A DNA stretch of 64,000 bases from Lysobacterales bacterium. GTDB lineage: Bacteria; Pseudomonadota; Gammaproteobacteria; Xanthomonadales; SZUA-36. The stretch's first letter is position 1. Each line of letters starts with the position of its first letter. The notes under the pieces are model-generated. The model ran no database searches and was not told the origin of the DNA. It was given only the letters and a program-made list of their open reading frames with translations. A program made the position numbers and the translations under genes. This document shows positions 44,613-54,325 of this stretch, one piece after another. The stretch is taken from positions 1 to 64,000 of the forward strand of contig JANQPM010000003.1 of assembly GCA_028289465.1 (NCBI GenBank). The letters run 5' to 3'.

Positions 44613-46340
44613 TCAGGCTTCCTGCGTCACGCGAAGCACTTCTTCAATGCTGGTAATGCCGCGCAGGCATTTTTGCAGACCGTCCTGGTACATTGTGCGC
44701 ATACCTTCGCGGACAGCCTGATCCTGAATCTCGCCGGCCGTCGCATGCTGCATGACCAGCCGGCGGATCGGGTCGGACATCAGCAGCAATTCCAGAATAC
44801 TGGTCCGACCGCGGTAACCGGTCGGGTTCAGCTCGCTCGGCAGCGGCCGGTAGAGCGTGACCGGGCCTTCGCCGGCATCCTGCTGAATACCCAGTTCATC
44901 GACCACTTCGGGCAGCGCGGTATAGGATTCGCGCTGCACCGGGTCCAGTGTGCGGACCAGGCGCTGTGCCAGGATCGCGTTTACCGTAGAGGTCAGCAAA
45001 TAGTCTTCCACGCCCATATCCAGCATACGCGTGACACCGCCGGCCGCATCGTTGGTATGAATGGTGGACAGCACCAAGTGGCCGGTCAGCGCGGACTGAA
45101 TCGCAATCCTGGCGGTCTCCAGATCGCGCATTTCGCCGATCATGATCACGTCCGGGTCCTGTCGCACGATGGCCCGCAGCGCGGTTGCAAAATCGAGCCC
45201 GATAGACGACTTGGCCTGAATCTGATTAATGCCTTCGAGTTGATATTCGACCGGGTCCTCAACGGTAATGATCTTGCGTTCCGGCGTATTCAACAGCGAC
45301 AGCGCGGTATACAGCGTCGTGGTTTTACCGGATCCGGTCGGGCCGGTGACCAGAATGATCCCATGCGGCATTTCCAGCACTTCGCGAAAACGCTCGCGCA
45401 GCAGATCGTCAAAGCCCAGCGAACTGAAATCCAGCACCACGCTTTCCCGGTCGAGGATACGCATAACGACGCTTTCGCCATGCGCGGTCGGAATCGTGGA
45501 CACACGCAGATCCAGCTCCTTGCCCTGGACCCGGTGCATGATGCGGCCGTCCTGCGGCAAGCGCCGCTCGGCGATATTCAATTTCGCCATGATCTTGATG
45601 CGGCTGATAACCGCCGCGGTTGAACTGGCCGGCGGCGACTCGACTTCCTGCAGCACGCCATCAATGCGGTAGCGGACTTTCAAACGGTTCTCGAACGGCT
45701 CGATATGAATATCCGATGCGCGCGATTCCACCGCCCGCTGCAAAATCAGATTCACCAGCCGAATAACCGGCGCTTCCGATGCCAGGTCGCGCAAATGCTC
45801 GACATCTTCGAAATCGGCATCGCCGCCGCCGAGGCTGTCGGCGATCTGCCCCATCGCGCTGCGGCCGCCGCCGTATAGCTTCTCCAGCCCGTCTTCGATT
45901 TCGGACGGCACGCCGACCTGCGCGATCAGGCGTTTGCCGCTGGCCATTTCCAGCGCATGAATGGAAAACTGATCCTGGGGATTGGCCATCACGACCGTTA
46001 ACTGATCATCCGAATCACCCACCGGCAGCAGCAGATTCTGTTTCAGAAAACGCAATGAAATCGTACCTAGGTCAATGCCCTCGGCCGGCAGATCATCGGT
46101 GCGGATCAGTGGCATTGACAGCAGTTGAGCATGCGTTTCGGCCACATCTCTTTCCGATACCAGGCCTAGGCGCACCAACAGCGTCAGTAATTCACCGCCA
46201 TGCTGGGCCTGATAGGCCTGGGCCTTGCTCAGATCGTTTTCTTTTAACCGGCCGTTGTCCAGCAGACGCTGACATACCGAATCCAGTTCGGATGATATCG
46301 GCTGCTCGCTGCTTGTGATCGCCGTTACTTTATCCGCCAA
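44613..46340 (-). CDS. gspE: Type II secretion system ATPase GspE
   Basis: GspE is the hexameric cytoplasmic ATPase that powers pseudopilus growth. The 575-residue product has an N-terminal domain that binds GspL, Walker A GPTGSGKTTTLY at about 333-344, the Asp box and Walker B (DVIMIGEMRDLETA) and a His box (GHLVLSTIHTNDAAG). The tetracysteine zinc motif common near the GspE C-terminus is missing: the region reads RPLPSELNPTGYRGRTSILELL with no CxxC. Translation starts at TTG, seven bases after AGGGA, since an in-frame stop lies just upstream. It is the first gene of the T2SS operon. Confidence 0.95.
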   Translation of the reverse strand: MADKVTAITSSEQPISSELDSVCQRLLDNGRLKENDLSKAQAYQAQHGGELLTLLVRLGLVSERDVAETHAQLLSMPLIRTDDLPAEGIDLGTISLRFLKQNLLLPVGDSDDQLTVVMANPQDQFSIHALEMASGKRLIAQVGVPSEIEDGLEKLYGGGRSAMGQIADSLGGGDADFEDVEHLRDLASEAPVIRLVNLILQRAVESRASDIHIEPFENRLKVRYRIDGVLQEVESPPASSTAAVISRIKIMAKLNIAERRLPQDGRIMHRVQGKELDLRVSTIPTAHGESVVMRILDRESVVLDFSSLGFDDLLRERFREVLEMPHGIILVTGPTGSGKTTTLYTALSLLNTPERKIITVEDPVEYQLEGINQIQAKSSIGLDFATALRAIVRQDPDVIMIGEMRDLETARIAIQSALTGHLVLSTIHTNDAAGGVTRMLDMGVEDYLLTSTVNAILAQRLVRTLDPVQRESYTALPEVVDELGIQQDAGEGPVTLYRPLPSELNPTGYRGRTSILELLLMSDPIRRLVMQHATAGEIQDQAVREGMRTMYQDGLQKCLRGITSIEEVLRVTQEA

Positions 46341-46369
46341 TGTTCAATCCCTGATGCACACGCATCATT

Positions 46370-46375
46370 ATTATA
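46370..46375 (-). promoter_or_regulatory. Candidate -10 element for the T2SS operon
   Basis: TATAAT, a perfect sigma-70 -10 hexamer on the minus strand, lies 30 bases before the gspE start. The upstream stretch (CTTTTT about 16 bases away) is only a weak -35 match. Confidence 0.45.
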
Positions 46376-46567
46376 TGTCATGAGAGTTTTGAAAAAGCGC
46401 CGGGAAATCCACCCCTGCACTGCATTGCCTTTGCCCTGCTAATCGACCACGGCATCGGCGCGCCACCCGGACCAGCATATTGGCCGCGGTTCGTAATGGT
46501 TAAAGACAGGTTAAATCGCACTCGGTTCCGGCAATCGCGGTCCGGCCTGAAAAAATATCGAATGCCG

Positions 46568-47167
46568 TCAACGCGCGGTGCGGTTCGACAGGCGGTCGAT
46601 ATAGCCGCGATTCATGGTGATCCAGACCAGTACCGGCACCAGGGTCGGCAGGATCAGAACCCCAAGCTGATAGCAAACGTATATCCAATCCGCCGACAGC
46701 CCGCTGCGTTCGACGGCAGCCGCGGCTTCCGGCCCGAATTTGGTCTGCAAATCATACAACGCGTCCCAGACCACACCCCAGGCCTGCACCAATACCACAA
46801 CCAGGTAGCCGACCAGCAATTGGAGCCATTTGTCGCGCAACCGGGTATCCGTCCCCATGACCAGGCCGAACAGCAGCGGATAGCCGTAGCCGTACAGCAG
46901 CGGATTCACATCCGGGGCGAGCGCTCCGCGGCTGCCGTCTGACAGCATGATTGGAATATTGGTTTGGACCACCAGCCGCAACATATTGTCGGCATTGGCG
47001 GTGACACGGTAGAAATCGCTGCCCAGCAGCCAGCCCAGTACGGCATCGCTGATATGCCGGACCGGCACCGTGTGAATCGCGCCCAAATAAAACCACAGCG
47101 CGAAACCCAGCACCATCCACAGGCCGGATAGCAGCAGGAGTTCCTTTATTGACGGGTTTCGGTCCAT
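46568..47167 (-). CDS. Membrane protein resembling exosortase H-associated proteins
   Basis: The 199-residue product has about four membrane helices (about 10-30, 84-103, 111-132, 164-186) around a periplasmic-looking loop. The segments VNPLLYGYGYPLLFGLVMG and VCYQLGVLILPTLVPVLVW recall the small membrane protein that accompanies exosortase H, which sorts proteins with a C-terminal CTERM tag. No exosortase and no CTERM-tagged protein was seen in this window, so the partner would be elsewhere. The call is from memory of the family and is tentative. It sits alone between gspE and purL. Confidence 0.5.
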   Translation of the reverse strand: MDRNPSIKELLLLSGLWMVLGFALWFYLGAIHTVPVRHISDAVLGWLLGSDFYRVTANADNMLRLVVQTNIPIMLSDGSRGALAPDVNPLLYGYGYPLLFGLVMGTDTRLRDKWLQLLVGYLVVVLVQAWGVVWDALYDLQTKFGPEAAAAVERSGLSADWIYVCYQLGVLILPTLVPVLVWITMNRGYIDRLSNRTAR

Positions 47168-47256
47168 TTGGCGTCAGCCTGCATACCTTCTTGCGGAATC
47201 TGCATCCGCCAGTGTAGCGGGCAACGCTGCCGGATTGAATGCCTGCCGCGTGCCGG

Positions 47257-50200
47257 CTACGCCACCCACGTGCGCGCATTGTGGAACATCTGCATCCACG
47301 GCGAATATTCTGGCCAGTCTTGGGGTGCCCAGGACAAATTCACCGTTCTCAGCGTACGTTCCGGATGCGGCATCATAATGGTGATGCGTCCGTCGAGGTT
47401 GGACAGGCCGGTGATGCCGTCCGGCGAACCGTTCGGGTTCGCCGGATAATCGACTGCGGGCGAGCCGTCAGCTTCGACATAGCGCAGCGATACCGGCGGC
47501 CGTTCGCCGCCGCCGGCTCGAAATACCGCCCTGCCCTCGCCATGGGCGCTGGCCACCGGTATTCGGCTGCCCTGCATGCCGGTAAAGAACAGCGACGGCG
47601 AGGGCAGTATTTCCACCAGCGCCAGACGCGCCTCGAATTGTTCGGAACGGTTAACCGCGAACTCGGGCCACCCCGCACTGCCCGGAATGATGTCCTTCAA
47701 CGCCGCCAGCATTTGGCAGCCGTTGCAAACGCCCAGCGCAAAGCGATCGGTTCGAGCAAAGTAGCTGGCAAACGCATCGCGCAGTGCATGGTTGAATAAA
47801 ATCGATTTCGCCCAGCCGCGGCCGGCGCCCAGCACATCGCCATAGGAAAATCCGCCACAGGCAACCAGGCCCTGAAAATCGTCCAGGCGGCGGTGCCCGC
47901 CTGCCAGATCGCTCATGTGCACATCGACCGCTTGGAAACCGGCCAGATCAAACCCGGCCGCCATCTCCGTCTGACCGTTCACGCCCTGTTCCCGCAAAAT
48001 CGCGACCCGCGGCTTTTTTCCGCCGTTGACCATCGGCGCCTGTTGCGGCCGAAAGCTCAATGATGGTACCAGCCGGGTCAGACTGCCGGACCCGATGCGC
48101 TCGAACTCCTGATCCGCCATCGCCGGATGGTCGCGCAGCCGCTGGATAAAATAGCTGGTCTTCGACCAACATTGGTGCAGTTCGGCCAGCGGTGCGGAAA
48201 AAACCGCCGCCCCATGCTGCCCGATGCGAATTTGCGGTTCTTGACTGACACTGCCCAGCGGCATGCAGCAGGGCCACAGCCGGTGCGCGTTCAGTATCTG
48301 TTCCACCCGCGGCAAATCCGCCGACCGGACCTGCAACACCGCGCCCAGTTCCTCATTGAACAGTAACGCCGGCAGGTCCGACTCACTATCGGGAATTCGA
48401 ATATCCAGCCCGACCTGTCCGGCAATGGCCATCTCGCTCAAACACGCGAACAACCCGCCGTCGGAACGATCGTGATAGGCCAGCACCAGACCCTCCCGGT
48501 TCAAGCGCTGGATGGCCTCGAAAAAATGCTTCAACCGCTGCGGGTCATCCAGATCCGGCGGTTCCGCGCCGAGTGTACCGTGTACCTGATGATAGATAGA
48601 ACCGCCCATTCGGTGCCGGCCTGCACCGAGGTCGATCAGCAGCAGGCAGTCCGGCTTATCGGCCAGCAATTGCGGGGTCAGTGAGCGCCTCGCATCGGTG
48701 ACCGGAGCGAAAGCGGATACGATCAGCGATAGCGGCGCGGCCTGCAGGTGTTCTCGTTCACCCTGGCGCCAGCGGGTCGCCATAGATAGCGAGTCCTTGC
48801 CAACCGGAATCGCAATGCCCAGCGCCGGACAAAGCGCCATGCCGACAGCCCTGACCGTGTCGAATAGATCCGCGTCCTGGCCATCCTGGCCGGCCGCCGC
48901 CATCCAGTTGGCAGATAATTTTATGTCACTAATCGCATGGATCGGCGCGGACGCGATATTGGTGATGGCCTCGCCGACTGCCATTCGGCCCGAAGCCGGG
49001 GCATCGAGAACGGCCAGCGGAGTGCGTTCTCCCATCGCCATCGCCTCGCCGGTAAAACCGGCGAAACCGGTCAATGTTACCGCAGCGTCCGCGACCGGTA
49101 TCTGCCAGGGCCCGACCATCTGATCGCGCGCGACCAGGCCGCCGACGGTCCGGTCGCCAATGGTGATTAAAAAGGACTTGCTGCCGACCGCGGGATGGCC
49201 CAGCACCAGCGCTGCGGCTTCTGCCAGCGGACGCGTCTCGACGATATCCCGACCGGCCGTTCGGACAAGCCGCTGTACATCGCGATGCAGCTTCGGCGGC
49301 TTTCCGAGCAGCACATTAAGCGGCAGATCTACCGGGGGCTCCCGTTCCGCGTCGCTATCGGTGACTCGCAGCCGGGTTTGTTCGGTGGCCTCGCCGAGCA
49401 CTGCGTACGGGCAGACTTCCCGCTGGCAAAGTTGCTCGAATTCGGCCAGGCGATCCGGTGCAACGGCCAGCACATAGCGCTCCTGGGCTTCATTGCACCA
49501 GATTTGCATAGGCGACATTGCACCGTCCAGGCTCGGAATGCGCCGCAGTTCCAGCAAACCGCCCCGGCCGGCGTCGTTCAGTAATTCCGGCAGCGCATTG
49601 GAAAGCCCGCCGGCACCGACATCGTGAATGGATAATACCGGGTTATCGCGGCCCATGGCCCAGCATTGGTCGATGACTTCCTGGCAGCGGCGCTGCATTT
49701 CCGGATTGCCCCGCTGCACCGATGCAAAGTCCAGCTTCTCGTCACTGGCACCGCTGCCCATTGACGATGCCGCCCCGCCGCCGAGGCCGATCAGCATCGC
49801 CGGCCCGCCCAGCACTATCACCGCGGCACCTGCGGGTATATCTTCTTTGTCCACATGCTGCGCGCGGATGTTGCCGATACCGCCCGCGATCATGATCGGT
49901 TTGTGATAACCCCAGAGGCGTTGTTGATGCTCGATCTCAAAGGTACGGAAATACCCGCCCAGGGCCGGGCGGCCGAATTCGTTATTGAAGGAAGCGCTGC
50001 CGATCGGGCCTTCCAGCATAATGTCCAGCGCGGATGCGATCCGGTCCGGTTTGCCGACAGTCGATTCCCACGGGCGTTCCAGCCCCGGAATGCGTAAATT
50101 GGAAACGCTGAAACCGGTAATGCCGGCTTTGGGTTTCGCGCCTCTGCCGGTTGCCGACTCGTCGCGTATTTCGCCGCCGGAACCGGTAGCCGCACCCGGA

Positions 50201-51102
50201 AACGGGGAAATCGCCGTCGGGTGGTTGTGGGTCTCCACCTTGATCTGCATCGGTACGGTTTCATCCACCCACCGATAGGCCTTGCTGGCCGGGTCGGGAA
50301 AGAAACGCCGGCCGCGCGGCCCGTCCAGTACCGCAGCGTTATCGTGATAGGCGGACAGCACGCCGCCGGGCGACCTGGCATAGGTATTCTTGATCATATC
50401 GAACAGCGTGGCGTCTTCGGCCAGGCCATCAATGGTCCAACTCGCATTGAATATCTTGTGCCGACAGTGTTCGGAATTTGCCTGCGCAAACATCATCAGC
50501 TCGGCATCGCTGGGATTGCGGTTCAGTTCCCGGTAGTGGACTGCCAGATAGTCCATTTCGTCATCGGACAGGGCCAGGCCCAGTTCCCGGTTGGCCCGTG
50601 CCAGCGCGTCAACGCCGCTGCCGAGCAAATCCACCCGGCGCAATGCGCCCGGACGACCGCTGGCGAACAGCTCTGCGGCCTGCTTGACCGAATGCAGTAC
50701 GGTCTGGGTCATTCGATCGTGGATACGGTCGATGAAATCATTTGGCACCGGCCCGCCATTCACGCTGACCAGCATACCGCGCTCAATGCACCGCACACTC
50801 GAAAAGCCGCAGCTTCTCGCGATCTCCGTTGCTTTGGTCGACCATGGCGAGGCCGTCCCGAGACGGGGAACCACCAAAAACCGCTGTTCCGCCGGCGGCA
50901 GATCCCGCACCGCGCCATGCAGCAGCCCGGCCAGCCGATCCGATTCCTGCCCGGACAGCGGCGCCTGCAGGTCGACAAGATAAATCCACTGTGTCTTTAA
51001 TTGTGAAGTGGCGTCCTGATCCTGGCGTAAGCGCCTGATGAGCTTTTCGGTACGAAATGCGGAAAGCGCGGTCTCACCCAGGTACCAGGTCAATTGCTTC
51101 AA
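47257..51102 (-). CDS. purL: Phosphoribosylformylglycinamidine synthase
   Basis: PurL converts FGAR, glutamine and ATP to FGAM in purine biosynthesis. The 1281-residue single-chain enzyme has an N-terminal domain, the linker ([28 protein letters not shown]), two AIR-synthase-like halves ([28 protein letters not shown]) and a C-terminal glutaminase with the catalytic Cys in [12 protein letters not shown] and PHPERTLR. Its start is TTG with GAGG seven bases upstream; no nearby ATG gives the usual N-terminus. It is a monocistronic-looking gene, separated from dsbC by the terminator at 51193-51222. Confidence 0.97.
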   Translation of the reverse strand: MKQLTWYLGETALSAFRTEKLIRRLRQDQDATSQLKTQWIYLVDLQAPLSGQESDRLAGLLHGAVRDLPPAEQRFLVVPRLGTASPWSTKATEIARSCGFSSVRCIERGMLVSVNGGPVPNDFIDRIHDRMTQTVLHSVKQAAELFASGRPGALRRVDLLGSGVDALARANRELGLALSDDEMDYLAVHYRELNRNPSDAELMMFAQANSEHCRHKIFNASWTIDGLAEDATLFDMIKNTYARSPGGVLSAYHDNAAVLDGPRGRRFFPDPASKAYRWVDETVPMQIKVETHNHPTAISPFPGAATGSGGEIRDESATGRGAKPKAGITGFSVSNLRIPGLERPWESTVGKPDRIASALDIMLEGPIGSASFNNEFGRPALGGYFRTFEIEHQQRLWGYHKPIMIAGGIGNIRAQHVDKEDIPAGAAVIVLGGPAMLIGLGGGAASSMGSGASDEKLDFASVQRGNPEMQRRCQEVIDQCWAMGRDNPVLSIHDVGAGGLSNALPELLNDAGRGGLLELRRIPSLDGAMSPMQIWCNEAQERYVLAVAPDRLAEFEQLCQREVCPYAVLGEATEQTRLRVTDSDAEREPPVDLPLNVLLGKPPKLHRDVQRLVRTAGRDIVETRPLAEAAALVLGHPAVGSKSFLITIGDRTVGGLVARDQMVGPWQIPVADAAVTLTGFAGFTGEAMAMGERTPLAVLDAPASGRMAVGEAITNIASAPIHAISDIKLSANWMAAAGQDGQDADLFDTVRAVGMALCPALGIAIPVGKDSLSMATRWRQGEREHLQAAPLSLIVSAFAPVTDARRSLTPQLLADKPDCLLLIDLGAGRHRMGGSIYHQVHGTLGAEPPDLDDPQRLKHFFEAIQRLNREGLVLAYHDRSDGGLFACLSEMAIAGQVGLDIRIPDSESDLPALLFNEELGAVLQVRSADLPRVEQILNAHRLWPCCMPLGSVSQEPQIRIGQHGAAVFSAPLAELHQCWSKTSYFIQRLRDHPAMADQEFERIGSGSLTRLVPSLSFRPQQAPMVNGGKKPRVAILREQGVNGQTEMAAGFDLAGFQAVDVHMSDLAGGHRRLDDFQGLVACGGFSYGDVLGAGRGWAKSILFNHALRDAFASYFARTDRFALGVCNGCQMLAALKDIIPGSAGWPEFAVNRSEQFEARLALVEILPSPSLFFTGMQGSRIPVASAHGEGRAVFRAGGGERPPVSLRYVEADGSPAVDYPANPNGSPDGITGLSNLDGRITIMMPHPERTLRTVNLSWAPQDWPEYSPWMQMFHNARTWVA

Positions 51103-51192
51103 TGTTCTGCCTCAATCGCATACGGGCTGAAAGTCATTTCCGCGTACAGCACCGGGACGCCGGACGCGCCGCAATTATACTGATCCGCGCAA

Positions 51193-51222
51193 CAAAAAAC
51201 CCTCCTGACGGAGGGCTTTTTT
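51193..51222. terminator. Bidirectional terminator between purL and dsbC
   Basis: CCCTCC and GGAGGG (51200-51205, 51210-51215) form a six-pair stem flanked by a run of six A on the left and seven T (with one C) on the right, so both strands carry a T-tract. It ends the dsbC transcript on the minus strand, about 70 bases after its stop. Confidence 0.88.
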
Positions 51223-51292
51223 CGTAATCGGCTTGCGAGCCGGCCCCGAAGCCAAGGGCGGCCTGCGAAAGCAGCCGTTCGGGTCGCCGGAA

Positions 51293-52048
51293 TCAGTTGC
51301 CGGCAGCAGCCGCGGCCAGCCGGTCCAGCCGTTGTTTGAGTTGCTTGGGCGGCACATAGCCGGGGATTAGCTGACCGTCGCTGGTCAGCAGCGCCGGCGT
51401 GCCGGTAACGCCCATGATCTGGCCCATTTCATACTGCGCCTTTATCGGGTTGTCGCATTGCCGCGGTTCGGGCTCCGATCCGGCCTTGGCCTCGGTCAGC
51501 GCACTGCGCGAATCTTCCGCACACCAGACCGACACTGCCTTGTCGTAGGAGTGCGAACCGATGCCGGCCCGCGGAAACATCATGTAGCGAATCGAAATAC
51601 CTTCGGCATTGTATTCGGCCATCTGGCTGTGCAGGCGGCGACAATAGCCGCAGTCGATGTCGGTAAATACGGTCAGCTCGTATTGGGTGTCCTGCGGCGC
51701 AAAGACGATTTGCCCGTCGCGGTTGATGTCTTTGATTTTCGCTTTGCGCAGAACCGAGCGCGCCTGATCGGTCAGATCCTGGCGGGTCGCCAGATCATAG
51801 AGCCTGCCGTGAACCAGAATCTTGCCATCTTCGCTGACATACAGAATATCGCTGTCAAGGGTAACCTGCAGCAGGCCGGATACCGGGCTGTCGGCGATAA
51901 TGATGCTCTCGGCAGCAGGTACCAGCTTGGCGATCGCTGCGCGTACCGCCTCGTGATCGGGTTCCGCTGCAGACGCGGTTCCCAGGCCGCCGGCCGTTGT
52001 GATGCACAGTATTCCGGCCAGTAATAATTTGTTCAAAGAATCAACCAT
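51293..52048 (-). CDS. dsbC: Thiol:disulfide isomerase DsbC
   Basis: DsbC reshuffles wrong disulphides in the periplasm. The 251-residue product has a signal peptide (cleavage near ASA-AEP, residue 27-28), a dimerisation domain (about 30-85), and a thioredoxin-fold domain with active site C133-G-Y-C136 (TDIDCGYCRRLH) and the cis-Pro loop GVTGTPALLT. A second cysteine pair (WCAED, QCDNP) matches the structural disulphide of DsbC. It follows xerD, a common gammaproteobacterial pairing, though repeat copy B lies between them. Confidence 0.94.
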   Translation of the reverse strand: MVDSLNKLLLAGILCITTAGGLGTASAAEPDHEAVRAAIAKLVPAAESIIIADSPVSGLLQVTLDSDILYVSEDGKILVHGRLYDLATRQDLTDQARSVLRKAKIKDINRDGQIVFAPQDTQYELTVFTDIDCGYCRRLHSQMAEYNAEGISIRYMMFPRAGIGSHSYDKAVSVWCAEDSRSALTEAKAGSEPEPRQCDNPIKAQYEMGQIMGVTGTPALLTSDGQLIPGYVPPKQLKQRLDRLAAAAAGN

Positions 52049-52081
52049 GTTTTACCCTAATCAGGCGTCTTGCGCCCACTT

Positions 52082-52262
52082 CTTTCGGAAAACCGCCAGA
52101 CTGTTCAGCCGGGGCTACGGCGTACAATAAATGCGCGGACCCTTCTGGTGCCGCACACGTCACTCGCTCACCCCACCGGGAGAGCAAGCCAGGGGAGGCA
52201 TGGCGGTTTGCGCAACGCGCAATAAGCCATGCTTCGCGGCGGCCGCTCCGGCGGCTCCTCCG
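52082..52262 (-). repeat. Dispersed intergenic element, copy B (about 180 bp)
   Basis: Reverse complement of this stretch matches 11051-11233 through its whole length with scattered substitutions (shared blocks listed at copy A). It fills most of the 258-base gap between dsbC and xerD. No conserved open frame is seen. The gap has no other recognisable feature. Confidence 0.75.
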
Positions 52263-52306
52263 TTACGCCCATTCGACCGCCGGCAGTGAAAAAGTTCCGC
52301 CGATTT

Positions 52307-53206
52307 TCAACCCCGGGGGTGATGCTTGCTATGCAGTTCTTTCAGGCCCTCGCGAGCGATGTGAGTATATATCTGCGTGGTTGAAAGGTCACTATGTCCG
52401 AGCAGAAGTTGCACCACTCTCAGATCGGCGCCGTGATTCAGCAGATGGGTAGCAAAAGAGTGGCGCAACATATGCGGAGAAATGGCTTCGGTGATTCCGG
52501 CCTGCTTCGCATGCCGTTGAACGGCATACCAGAATGCCTGGCGTGTCAGACCCTTTTTTCTCGAGGAGACGAAAACGTGCTCGCTCAGGCTGCCCTTGAG
52601 CATCTGCGGCCGCGCCTGATCCAGATAACGCTGCATCCACATCAGGGCCTCCTCGCCCAGCGGCACGATACGCTCCTTGTTCCCCTTGCCGAAGACGCGC
52701 ACAGTACCCTGGCCCGGGTTAAGCTGGCCGACCTGCAACCCGACCAGTTCGCTGACGCGCAGACCGGTTGCGTACATCAGTTCTATCATCGCCCGGTCCC
52801 GCAAACCAAGCGGCGTTGACGTATCGGGGGCATCAATCAAGGCCTCCACCTGTGCTTCGGTCAGTGCCTTCGGCAAGCCGCGGCCGAGCTTCGGCCCGTC
52901 GATCAGCACGGTCGGATCCTTTTGAATCCCCCCGATTCGAAGTTGATAGCGATAAAACAGACGAAGACAGGAAAGGTATCGGTTCAAACTGCGAGGCGCC
53001 AGCCCCCTGCCGGCCTGCTCGGCCAAAAAACCCAGTACCTGATCCCGCGTTGCGGCCAGCAGGTCGCCGTCGTGGCTCGCCAGGTAGCGGGAGAACTGGT
53101 GCAGATCGGACCGGTAGCTTTTCAGCGTTTCTTCGGACAGTCCGCGCTCCGCCCAACTGCTGTCAAGAAAAGACTCAACGACAGATTGTTCGACAGATTG
53201 GGTCAT
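52307..53206 (-). CDS. xerD: Site-specific tyrosine recombinase XerD
   Basis: XerD, with XerC, resolves chromosome dimers at dif under FtsK control. The 299-residue protein has the SAM-like N-terminal domain (1-105) and catalytic residues R150 (ATGLRVSEL), K174, H245 and R248 (HMLRHSFAT), H271 and nucleophile Y280. The ATG at 53206 gives the normal length; the frame is open for 17 codons further. The C-terminal tail EGLKELHSKHHPRG is as in XerD. Confidence 0.95.
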   Translation of the reverse strand: MTQSVEQSVVESFLDSSWAERGLSEETLKSYRSDLHQFSRYLASHDGDLLAATRDQVLGFLAEQAGRGLAPRSLNRYLSCLRLFYRYQLRIGGIQKDPTVLIDGPKLGRGLPKALTEAQVEALIDAPDTSTPLGLRDRAMIELMYATGLRVSELVGLQVGQLNPGQGTVRVFGKGNKERIVPLGEEALMWMQRYLDQARPQMLKGSLSEHVFVSSRKKGLTRQAFWYAVQRHAKQAGITEAISPHMLRHSFATHLLNHGADLRVVQLLLGHSDLSTTQIYTHIAREGLKELHSKHHPRG

Positions 53207-53262
53207 GGGTCGAAGGCCTGCATGCATCGGTGACCGTGATAAATTCGCCAAGCGCAAGAGCC

Positions 53263-53295
53263 GCAGTCGACCCGCCGGAGCGGGCGCAAGACCCC
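53263..53295 (+). repeat. Short fragment of the dispersed element, copy D
   Basis: The 33-base stretch carrying CGACCCGCCGGAGCGGGCGC recurs nearly identically at 59891-59923 and, without its last bases, at 11053-11078 inside copy A. Its core is a small palindrome (CCGCCGGAGCGG). Confidence 0.6.
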
Positions 53296-53325
53296 ATAGT
53301 ATGCGTTGTGGCCCATGGAAAACGC

Positions 53326-53355
53326 AAAAGGCAACTCATGGTCGAGTTGCCTTTT
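53326..53355 (-). terminator. Terminator after the histone H1-like gene
   Basis: AAAAGGCAACTC and GAGTTGCCTTTT pair over 12 bases (53326-53337, 53344-53355) around a six-base loop. The A/T ends give a T-tract on the minus strand. It starts about 35 bases after the stop at 53392. Confidence 0.85.
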
Positions 53356-53391
53356 GTCTGTAAGCACCCTTGGTCTAAACCCAGGTGCGCA

Positions 53392-54276
53392 CTATCTCCG
53401 GCGCGTTGCTTTCTTCCTCGTTGCGCGTTTCTTGCGAGCGGCTTTTTTCTTCGCTACCCGCCTTCTACCGGTCTTTTTCTTTGCGGCCTTCTTTTTCGAA
53501 GCCTTTTTCCTGGCTTTCTTTTTGCCGGCCTTTTTACGCGTAGCTTTCTTCTTGGCTACCCGCTTTTTACCGGTCTTCTTTTTAGCCGCTTTCTTGCGCG
53601 TCGCCTTTTTACGACGCGTCGCCCGTTTTTTGGTTTTCTTGCGGGCCTTTTTCTTACTGACTCTTTTCTTACGAGCCTTCTTCTTGCCGGCTTTCTTCTT
53701 GCCGGCCCGCTTCTTACCCGCTTTTTTCTTGCTGGTCTTGCGCTTGGCTTTTTTCTTCGCTGCCCGCTTCTTGGTCACCTTTTTCTTCGCACGTTTCTTG
53801 GTGGCTTTTTTCTTCGTGCGCTTTTTCGATGCTTTCTTCTTGGAAGCTTTTTTCTTGCGCGTGACCCTGGCTACCCGCTTCTTGCCCGCCTTTTTCTTGG
53901 CGGTCTTGCGTTTAGCTTTTTTCTTCGTGGCTTTTTTCTTTGCGGCTTTTTTCTTGGCTTTCTTTTTACTCGCCTTTTTCCGCGTCGTCTTGGCTACCCG
54001 CTTCTTGCCGACTTTCTTCTTAGCCGCTTTCTTGCGCGTCGCCTTTTTACGACGCGTTGCTTTCTTCTTGGTTGCTTTCTTCTTGGCGGCCCGTTTTTTA
54101 CCGACTTTCTTTTTGCCGGCTTTTTTCTTCGCTGCCCGTTTCTTGCTAACTTTTTTCTTGCTTAGCTTGCGGCGTGTCTTCTTGGCAGCTTTTTTCTTAC
54201 GTCCTTTCCTGGCACCGGCGCCACCGCTGGAATCATCCGAAGCGGCTTGTTCCAGTATTTCTTCAGCGAGTTGCAT
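53392..54276 (-). CDS. Histone H1-like Lys/Ala-rich DNA-binding protein
   Basis: The 294-residue product has a short acidic head (MQLAEEILEQAASDDSSG) and then about 270 residues that are almost only Lys, Ala, Arg, Thr, Ser, Gly and Val in repeats such as KKKA, KKAGKK and RRKKATRKKA. Such chains are intrinsically disordered and bind DNA or RNA like the tail of eukaryotic H1. Similar proteins include AlgP (Pseudomonas) and BpH1 (Bordetella), which are less lysine-dense. It has its own promoter and terminator. Function in nucleoid compaction or gene regulation is likely but unproven. The repeat tract is a site where replication slippage could vary length. Confidence 0.85.
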   Translation of the reverse strand: MQLAEEILEQAASDDSSGGAGARKGRKKKAAKKTRRKLSKKKVSKKRAAKKKAGKKKVGKKRAAKKKATKKKATRRKKATRKKAAKKKVGKKRVAKTTRKKASKKKAKKKAAKKKATKKKAKRKTAKKKAGKKRVARVTRKKKASKKKASKKRTKKKATKKRAKKKVTKKRAAKKKAKRKTSKKKAGKKRAGKKKAGKKKARKKRVSKKKARKKTKKRATRRKKATRKKAAKKKTGKKRVAKKKATRKKAGKKKARKKASKKKAAKKKTGRRRVAKKKAARKKRATRKKATRRR

Positions 54277-54294
54277 GACGGTCTCCCTAGGCTT

Positions 54295-54322
54295 TTTATA
54301 AGTATATTATAGACAATGCCAA
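54295..54322 (-). promoter_or_regulatory. Sigma-70-type promoter of the H1-like gene
   Basis: On the minus strand TTGGCA (54317-54322), a 16-base spacer and TATAAA (54295-54300) precede the start codon, with AGGGAG before the ATG at 54276. A second TATAAT overlaps the spacer. Confidence 0.6.
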
Positions 54323-54325
54323 ATT

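Noticed and set aside
53392-54276. Short AAG-rich repeats as a possible CRISPR array or satellite
   Set aside because: They are codons of the Lys/Ala protein in one open frame, with no constant repeat and unique spacers.
53306-54301. Long plus-strand frame rich in Phe, Leu and Ala opposite the H1-like gene
   Set aside because: It is the antisense reading of Lys/Ala codons (AAG/GCC read as CTT/GGC), has no ribosome site and no plausible product.
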